Shown here piece by piece: positions 58,621-64,000 of a stretch of DNA of 64,000 nt (within the stretch, counting starts at the first letter, position 1; the number at the start of each line of letters is the position of its first letter). Source of the stretch: Rhynchopus sp. YZ270_cl-10 (Eukaryota > Euglenozoa > Diplonemea > Diplonemida > Diplonemidae). A model generated the notes under the pieces. It was not told where the DNA came from. It saw nothing but the letters and a program-made list of their open reading frames with translations, and did not search any database. A program made the position numbers and the translations under genes. The stretch is taken from assembly GCA_964035575.1 (NCBI GenBank), contig OZ037845.1, positions 992,001 to 1,056,000 of the forward strand, written 5' to 3'.

Positions 58621-59265
58621 ATGGCACCGACCCTGAAGCTTGTCTACTTCGCCCTCCCCTCGAAGCCTGAGGCGACCCGTCTTGCCGCAAACGTGGGTGG
58701 CCTTGTGCTTGAGGATGAGCACATTGACTTCCCGACGTGGGGAGCGAGTCTGAAGGCAAAGGTGGCACCGCAGCAGCTGCCGCTTCTGCACGTGGACGGG
58801 GAGGTGGTGGGACAGAGCAACGCAATCCTGCGCTACGTCGGGAGACTGACGAACCTGTACCCCAAGGATGCACGTGCGGCGCTGAGTGTGGACGAGATCA
58901 TTGACTACGCAGATGAGCTCTTCACAGTTCTGCGCAAGTCGTTTGCGATCAAGGACGAGGATGAGAAGAAGGCCTTCCGTGTGACTGCCATTGCTGAGGG
59001 TGGGGACTTCCACAAGTGGCTTGTCTTCCTGGACTCGCGTCTTGCGGGGAAGAAGTACGCTGTGGGTGACTCCCTGACAGTGGCAGACTTGGTCATCTTC
59101 ACATATGCACAGTTCCTTGTGTCTGGGTTCCTTGACGGTGTCCCGTCGGACGCACTGGTGTCGTTCAAGAACCTTGCTGCACACAAGGCTGTGGTTGCAA
59201 ACCACCCGAAGGTGAAGGAGTACTACGCGTCTGCGGAGGGCCTCCGTGCTGTTTTGAAGGCATGA
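58621..59265 (+). CDS. Glutathione S-transferase-fold protein (sigma-like)
   Basis: 214 residues. The N-terminal half shows the GST pattern: KLVYFALPSKPEATRLAANV with Tyr in the catalytic-type position, QQLPLLHVDGEVVGQSNAILRYVG with cis-Pro and the Q-S pair. The C-terminal half carries GDSLTVADLVIFTYAQF, the GST N-capping box. The closest class by motif is sigma/mu-like, including prostaglandin-D-synthase-type GSTs of protists. It is not a recent duplicate of the upstream GST-fold gene; the sequences differ throughout. Both have a CA-rich leader ending ACACAA(A/G)ATG. Confidence 0.85.
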   Translation: MAPTLKLVYFALPSKPEATRLAANVGGLVLEDEHIDFPTWGASLKAKVAPQQLPLLHVDGEVVGQSNAILRYVGRLTNLYPKDARAALSVDEIIDYADELFTVLRKSFAIKDEDEKKAFRVTAIAEGGDFHKWLVFLDSRLAGKKYAVGDSLTVADLVIFTYAQFLVSGFLDGVPSDALVSFKNLAAHKAVVANHPKVKEYYASAEGLRAVLKA

Positions 59266-59763
59266 ACTGCTTTGTGTCTTTGGGCCTTTTGGTGATGTCT
59301 GCGACTTTCACTTTGACTTTCATATTTTTTGGACAGGGTCGGGAAGGAAAGAAGGGATGTACAATGTGTCGTCCACTTCCTGCTCACCCTGTTATTGTGG
59401 AGACATTGAGCTAGCTTTGCTCTCCACACCTTGGGTTTTCTTATCGTGTGTCTGCGTCCACGAGGCGTCTGCACGTTACCGTTCACAACTTTGCTTTTCT
59501 TTTTTACTGTGTTTCCAAAACACATCTTCTCTTCGCCAGCTTACTCCTTTTGCTTTTTTGGGTTTTTCTTCTACCTTTTGGTGCGGCTTTTGCCTTCCCC
59601 TTTATGATGTGTTTGACATCAGAAAGGGGAAGCGGAAGATACCAAGAGTTACGAACGACATTGTTTATCCACACTTTTCTCCACGTCACAAAGTGATGTA
59701 CAAAACAAACGACACCACCCCCATGTTTTGATACTCCATTACTCGATTACTTCATTACGACCA
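59266..59763. other. Intergenic region
   Basis: T-rich 3' flank of the second GST-fold gene. No gene, repeat or RNA recognised before snoRNA-like copy 3. Confidence 0.5.
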
Positions 59764-59886
59764 CTGCAGCTTCGGAAGTGATGAAAACCACTGATATGCC
59801 GCCCCAGTCGGAGCTCCACGAGCGATGCCCGAATAGGCTTTACAATACCTTAGGACACCTCTGATCTCTCTTCTGCCTCGAAACAC
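59764..59886 (+). ncRNA. C/D-box snoRNA-like unit, copy 3
   Basis: The same 123 bp again without a mismatch, with C box at 59778-59784 and D box at 59861-59864. Its flanks share nothing with those of copies 1 and 2, so conservation stops at the predicted RNA ends. That supports the 123-bp unit as the functional piece. Confidence 0.7.
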
Positions 59887-60927
59887 GTTGACACGAAATC
59901 ATGATGAAAACCTTTTAATTGTCAGTGCTGGCACCAATGTGAGTCTCGACCATGAGCACATACTTTAACCGCTTTGTCTGAAACACTTCTGTTCCCCACC
60001 TTTCCACCCCTCCTCTGTTGTGCATGATGAAATCCTGGAACCGCCCTAGCCAAGCCGAAGCAACGCTGTGGATACATTCCAACCTCACCTGACTGCTGAC
60101 ACAACACCAAAGCAAACAACCACACACCACACTCCACACCACACGTTCATGATGACCTTAAATGACTCCTGAAGGCACGCCCCAGCAAGGCGTGTCCTGT
60201 GTTGACATAGATTATGAGTCTCAAAGTGCAGGATCAGCCATCTGACTACGTGTTGCTGTCCATTATTTCCTCTTATTCTTTGAAGATGTATGGATGCACA
60301 TCTTTCTTTTCATGCCTCACATACACAGTTGTTTACACAAAACACACGTTAGCGACAACACAATGGTTTGGGTGTGCCCTAGAACTGGTGAGATCCGTGA
60401 GGGAGCTCTTGACGACCCGGTGGTATGAGATTGTGTTTGTTTTCGATTGTGATGGAGGATGTATGAAAGAGGTAGCAACGCTTTCTGCAGACCCGGCCAG
60501 TTTGAGGTCACCATTTTATTTCAGTTTTGCAGCAGTTTAGTTTGGTGAGACCATGTGATGTAGTGTCCAATTGTGCGGCAGTTAGTATTTATTCCCGAAG
60601 TCAGAACACATTATGTGCCACATCTCTTGTGATGTGCTGTCTGTACTGACTTCAGGAGTGTCGAATTGCTGATACGACACCAGCAAGAAATAACCACTTT
60701 TCCGGTAGAGAATGCTCTCAAAAGCTCTTCCGATGCCTCAAGCAGAACTGTCTATTTTAGTTGCTTTTTTTTTGACAAACATTCTTACGGAGAAGTGATG
60801 TGCCAAGCATTCCTGAGACATTGCACCACTGTTGCATTTCTTCCACAAGGACGTTGTGATCTTTTGCAGTGCACGCCAACATTGTTTTGAACTCTTTTTT
60901 TGTCACTTTATTTCATTCAAACTACAG
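59887..60927. other. Intergenic or intronic region
   Basis: No confident gene. A short hairpin (GCACGCC / GGCGTGT) lies at about 60174-60197. If the exon at 60928 belongs to an upstream-starting gene, part of this stretch is intron or 5' exon, but no GTATGT donor was found in it. Confidence 0.4.
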
Positions 60928-61092
60928 GTTACCGTTGTCACGAACAGAAGCAACCTGTGCTCGCACACGGAGACCCGTGCACGCAGCTCGTCTCTGAAGG
61001 GAGAGAAGACTGAGTGGAAGTGGATTGAGGAGTCCGAGCTCTCTGCAACACAGAAGGAGACCCTCGTGCTCCAGAGGAAGGCTCAGGAATAG
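60928..61092 (+). CDS. Probable 3' exon of an unidentified gene
   Basis: An acceptor-like tract (TTCATTCAAACTACAG, ending at 60927) precedes 54 codons and a stop. The peptide begins VTVVTNRSNLCSHTETRARS and ends ETLVLQRKAQE. It is GC-rich like host exons, unlike the AT-rich DNA before it, and no ATG precedes it in frame nearby, so it is most likely a terminal exon. No family recognised. Confidence 0.4.
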   Translation, partial: VTVVTNRSNLCSHTETRARSSSLKGEKTEWKWIEESELSATQKETLVLQRKAQE

Positions 61093-61559
61093 ACTACCTA
61101 CCTGCCAGATGGGCATATAGAGACAGAGACTTCATCTCCACCCCTACCCCCCCTTTACCCCCCCAACAGTGACATGCCTGAGATTCATGCAGAAAAAATG
61201 ATGTTTTTTGCTTGTTTCTTGTTCTCTAGTTCCCCCCCTTTTTGTAAAGTTTCATATTTTTTTGTCTTGCAAATTTTTAGTTTTTTTTTTGTTCCTGGCA
61301 TAAACGTTTTCCCCCTATTATGTGAGACATAAAGAACACCAAAGGGGGGCTTGCAACAACCCCTTTGAATTTGTCGACCATAACTGTCGCCCCGCTGCCC
61401 CCACCCTTGGAGATATAATTTTCCTTTATAAGAACCCCCTGTGCAGTTAAAACAAAAACAAAAACGCAATATCATTTTCAAACATCTATCAACCTCGCTG
61501 GCTCTCTCTCTCTCTCTCTCATCTCTATTGTCAGGGTGCGAATTTTTTTTTGTTGTAAA
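61093..61559. other. Intergenic region ending in an acceptor-like tract
   Basis: Contains C runs and T runs, then a (CT)n tract at about 61501-61520 followed by TATTGTCAG ending at 61534. This is a strong splice-acceptor-like context 25 bases before the next ATG. No gene seen. Confidence 0.5.
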
Positions 61560-62852
61560 ATGCACTCCATTTACAAACACACACGCTGCCTTCGGCAAGT
61601 ACACAAAATGATGTTTTCTTCGACATCGGATCGAACCAATGTACCTGAGGATGCGGCAGCGTTGCATGGCAGCCAAGCTTCAGTATCGCAGATAAAAAAC
61701 GTTTTGGAAAGACGAAGGCTGAGGAGGCAACATAAACAGAACAAAACGTTGAAGAAGAAGCGAGAGCACGTGGTGATAGACGCTCCTGATATGTGGCCTG
61801 TCCACAAACGTCCTGTAGCCTATTGCCCAAACGCAGCTGAAGCAGACGAGATAATTGGGGGAATAGTTTTTGGGGATGAACTACCCGAGTTTGTTGCACT
61901 GCGTGTAGAACGGCGTCTGTCGGAGTACAATCCTCCGGCAGAACGATCTGATAAGGTGGACGGTGTAGAAGTGGGGAAGCAAAATGTTTATGTGCCACAC
62001 CCCATTGCCTGCATCACCGTGAGCACCGAGAACCACGTTGTGGTTATGCATGTGGTGCAGTGGGGTGACTACCGGGAGTGGGCAGGCGAGAAGCATACAC
62101 CCAACCTGACACGCCTCTTGAAAAGCAACCGTGTCATGAAGGTCGCATCCAACGCATATCAAATCACAAAGGCGCTCCAAATAGAGTTCAATCTGGAGAC
62201 CAGTGGGTTTGTTGACCTTGGGGAGTTTGCGAAGGAGGCAATGCACGTTGCGCAGACGAACGGCGTGTGGTTTCAGCCCACCGGGTTTTCGTTTCATGAC
62301 CTCGCGAATTTGTTTTTTGCAGGTCGCTATCCAAGACCGTTGCAGACTTTGATGTCTAATTGGCATATCCTTCCTTTGTCAAGCAATCAATTAGTGTTCA
62401 GTTCGAATCAGGCGCACACGACCCTGCAGTTGTACAATAAGATAAGCGCGTTGAAGGAGAAATCGCTTACGTCCATGATGGGACCGTATCATGCAGTGCA
62501 CGTGGTGATCAACACTTTGGTGCTACGGTGGGCTGTGGACAAGGAATCATTGCAGGCAGACTTTAAGAAGAACAGCGACTTCTACTTCAAGGTGCAGGGG
62601 TTGCTGCAGAAGGCGTTCCGCGACTTTGGGGGAATAGACTGGTTCTGGTTCACCTGTGCGCCACAGACGCTTTGTGTAGCCTTCACCGATCCTGCCAAAG
62701 CAGAAGCAGCTGTGGCCTCCTTTGCAGGCCACCGCAACATCATCGTTACCGACAGAGAAGTCGACTGGGAGGACTGCAAAAAGGAGTTCCAGCTCCGCTA
62801 CGCAGCACACAAAAAGCCGCATGCTGTGACACCCCAGCAATACCAAGACTGA
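61560..62852 (+). CDS. 3'-5' exonuclease-fold (RNase D/WRN-like) protein, catalytic residues degenerate
   Basis: 430 residues from the first ATG; an internal ATG pair at 61608 is an alternative start. A basic N-terminal region (ERRRLRRQHKQNKTLKKKRE) resembles a nuclear or RNA-binding signal. Residues about 145-310 follow the DEDD exonuclease outline: ITVSTENHVVVMHVV, LTRLLKSNRVMKVASNAYQITKALQIEF, FVDLGEFAKEA, FSFHDLANLFF, MSNWHILPLSSNQLVFSSNQAH. Key acidic residues look replaced: Asn where VGxD is expected, and SSNQAH in place of AAxDA. It therefore probably binds nucleic acid without cutting it. The C-terminal 130 residues are unassigned. An AATAAA lies 106 bases after the stop (62958). Confidence 0.55.
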   Translation: MHSIYKHTRCLRQVHKMMFSSTSDRTNVPEDAAALHGSQASVSQIKNVLERRRLRRQHKQNKTLKKKREHVVIDAPDMWPVHKRPVAYCPNAAEADEIIGGIVFGDELPEFVALRVERRLSEYNPPAERSDKVDGVEVGKQNVYVPHPIACITVSTENHVVVMHVVQWGDYREWAGEKHTPNLTRLLKSNRVMKVASNAYQITKALQIEFNLETSGFVDLGEFAKEAMHVAQTNGVWFQPTGFSFHDLANLFFAGRYPRPLQTLMSNWHILPLSSNQLVFSSNQAHTTLQLYNKISALKEKSLTSMMGPYHAVHVVINTLVLRWAVDKESLQADFKKNSDFYFKVQGLLQKAFRDFGGIDWFWFTCAPQTLCVAFTDPAKAEAAVASFAGHRNIIVTDREVDWEDCKKEFQLRYAAHKKPHAVTPQQYQD

Positions 62853-63063
62853 GATAATTATTTTTGTTGAGGCAAAAAAAAATGTGAGGGCTTACTGATG
62901 CAAGCGACGAAAAAGGGAACCAGAGGCAGAGTTTGTCTCGAGGCTTTTTCAAGGAAAAATAAAGAAGAATATTTCATTTTTTTTTAAATCATACAAGCCC
63001 CATCCCCCTTTCCCCTCTCACCCACACATTCTTCAACCGCAATATTCCAGGTAAGGGTTTAAA

Positions 63064-63345
63064 ATGACAAAGGGAACTACCTCCCGTGGAGAGAGGAGTG
63101 GACACCACTCGCACACGTATGTAACGGATTAACTTTCTCTTCTTGTTGGGGACCAAGCAAGGTTCAAGTTCATCTGACGAATATCTTTTTCTCTATTTTA
63201 TGGAAAATAAAAGGCAATCCCACATAAAAAAACACCACACCCCTCCTCCCCTCCACAGCCTGTGCCGTCGCTGTGGAAAGCGTTCCTTCCACACACGTCT
63301 TCTGAGATGTGCGTCGTGCAGCTTCCCCAACCCCCGCATGAGGAG
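63064..63345 (+). CDS. RPL37: 60S ribosomal protein eL37, exons 1 and 2
   Basis: Exon 1 (63064-63116) encodes [17 protein letters not shown] plus two bases. A 142-bp intron (GTATGT...CCACAG) follows, and exon 2 (63259-63345) continues [18 protein letters not shown] and [12 protein letters not shown]. This matches eL37 (human [23 protein letters not shown]...) including the zinc-binding CxxC...CxxC. A second GTATGT donor at 63346 has the right phase for the family's next segment (normally YNWS...). That exon is not found in the remaining 650 bp, which hold a transposon-like frame on the other strand, so it probably lies beyond the window. TTCCAG ends 15 bases before the ATG. Confidence 0.9.
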
Positions 63346-63399
63346 GTATGTTCCTTCCCCTTCCCTTTTTCTCTCCCTCCTCTCTCTCTTCCACACACG

Positions 63400-64000
63400 T
63401 GTGAAAGAGGCGCGCTTCACGTGTACGCGGGCACTGCGGAGCGAGTCCAGGCGTGAAACCAAATTGTGCACCACACACAAAAAGGTGAAGCTGCGTCTGA
63501 AGCACGGAGCGGGTGCACTATACGCGTCGAACGAAGATTCATCTTCCTCCAAACTCGGGTCATTCGCAGTCTGAACAGAGCCATACTCCAGTTCCTCGCG
63601 TTGCAAAAGCACAGCCCCCCATTCGCGGAGTGAGAGTGGTGTCTTGCGTTTCTGGTACGGGGTGCCCTCTGTGCCGTACGGAAACAAGTGAGGAAACGCC
63701 CTGGGCCAGAAGGTGTCATCGTACTGCGACAGAGGGCTGCTCTGGTCCACAGTCAAGATGTACTTCGCGTTCCTGTTCCCGTCAGTGCTCGCAGCAGAAG
63801 CAGCAGCAGCAGCCACAGCTTTTCCACCACTACCGGTCGACGCAGTCTCCCACGCATCATCAACGTCCCTCTCGAAGCTGCTCACTGCTTCCTTGTACTT
63901 CTCCACAAAAGTCTGGTTGAGGTACTCGACGATTTTCGCATCATCGCTGCACACGTTGCGGAGGTCGTTCACAAGCTGCTGGAGGGCAGGGTTGCGGTTC
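63400..64000 (-). mobile_element. Helitron-type Rep N-terminal fragment (runs off the window)
   Basis: A leftward open frame enters from the right edge with no start in view. It contains DTFWPRAFPHLFPYG, then a Gly-containing turn, then LSLREWGAVLLQRE, the signature of the Helitron helicase-like N-terminal domain. Further on comes [18 protein letters not shown]. Family proteins continue for more than 1,000 residues with Rep and Pif1-type helicase domains, but leftward of about 63400 the frame loses resemblance and crosses eL37 exon 2, so the copy is truncated at its C-terminal side. It lies in eL37 intron 2 on the opposite strand. A host or viral gene with the same domain is the alternative. 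Confidence 0.5.

Noticed and set aside
55841-59886. The 123-bp repeats as antisense rRNA fragments
   Set aside because: The two rRNA-complementary pieces are short and in swapped order relative to rRNA, separated by unrelated sequence and framed by C and D boxes, so a guide RNA explains them better.
59899-59981. Second C/D snoRNA (ATGATGA ... CTGA) just after snoRNA-like copy 3
   Set aside because: Box spacing fits, but there is no terminal stem, no duplication and no rRNA complementarity that I recognise before the D box.
37000-61500. tRNA or 5S rRNA genes in the intergenic regions
   Set aside because: GGTTCAA- and GTTCGA-like matches were looked at, but none had a cloverleaf or paired A and B boxes at the right distance.
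63193-63400. C-terminal part of the leftward Helitron-like frame
   Set aside because: This part overlaps eL37 exon 2 and a pyrimidine-rich intron on the other strand; openness here looks accidental.
63143-63574. Single-exon 143-residue protein
   Set aside because: Only its central part matches eL37. The flanks read through introns with GTATGT donors and a CCACAG acceptor, so the spliced model is preferred.

Overview
The window comes from a nuclear genome of a centriole-bearing, probably flagellate, single-celled eukaryote. The evidence is spliceosomal introns with a GTATGT donor and a TTACAG- or CCACAG-like acceptor (three genes), an ER-type Hsp70 with signal peptide, a CEP44-like centriolar protein, ribosomal protein eL37, C/D-box snoRNA copies with LSU rRNA guides, and the standard genetic code. 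I cannot name the lineage. All recognised host genes from 37.9 kb rightward lie on the + strand, mostly with GC-rich codons.

Layout. 1-0.8 kb: simple and palindromic repeats. 0.8-2.3 kb (-): a two-exon HNH-type gene. About 2.6-8.2 kb: a compact fossil Polinton-like (virus-like) element with packaging ATPase, penton-like minor capsid, PLA2-domain protein, adenain-type protease, small core-like protein and retroviral-type integrase. No type-B polymerase or major capsid gene was recognised. It ends against a 27-kb satellite (8.24-35.27 kb) made of about 1,930 copies of a 14-bp unit. The satellite's - strand is almost free of stops in all three frames, so it produces very long spurious open frames. 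35.3-37.9 kb: two copies of a dispersed GC-rich repeat and low-complexity DNA.

37.9-44.3 kb: BiP, a 210-bp duplicated upstream element that recurs 3' of BiP, a 457-bp foldback transposon with 38-bp inverted termini and a 5-bp target duplication, and a CEP44-like gene whose conserved N-terminal domain is split by an intron. 44.3-48.2 kb: a gene-poor stretch with G-quadruplex-type G runs. 48.2-55.4 kb: one 2,384-residue protein combining Kelch, LRR-like, coiled-coil and cadherin-like segments. 55.4-60 kb: a small chromodomain protein and two GST-fold proteins, interspersed with three identical 123-bp C/D-snoRNA-like units predicted to guide LSU rRNA modification (snR190/SNORD12 type). 60.9-64 kb: an unidentified terminal exon, a degenerate 3'-5' exonuclease-fold protein, and the first two exons of eL37. 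The second intron of eL37 appears to contain a Helitron-type Rep N-terminal fragment on the opposite strand.

The points most worth a second look are the frame-invariant 14-bp satellite and its higher-order structure, the triplicated snoRNA, the duplicated BiP-upstream element with a splice donor inside a hairpin, the foldback transposon, and the transposon fragment in the eL37 intron.
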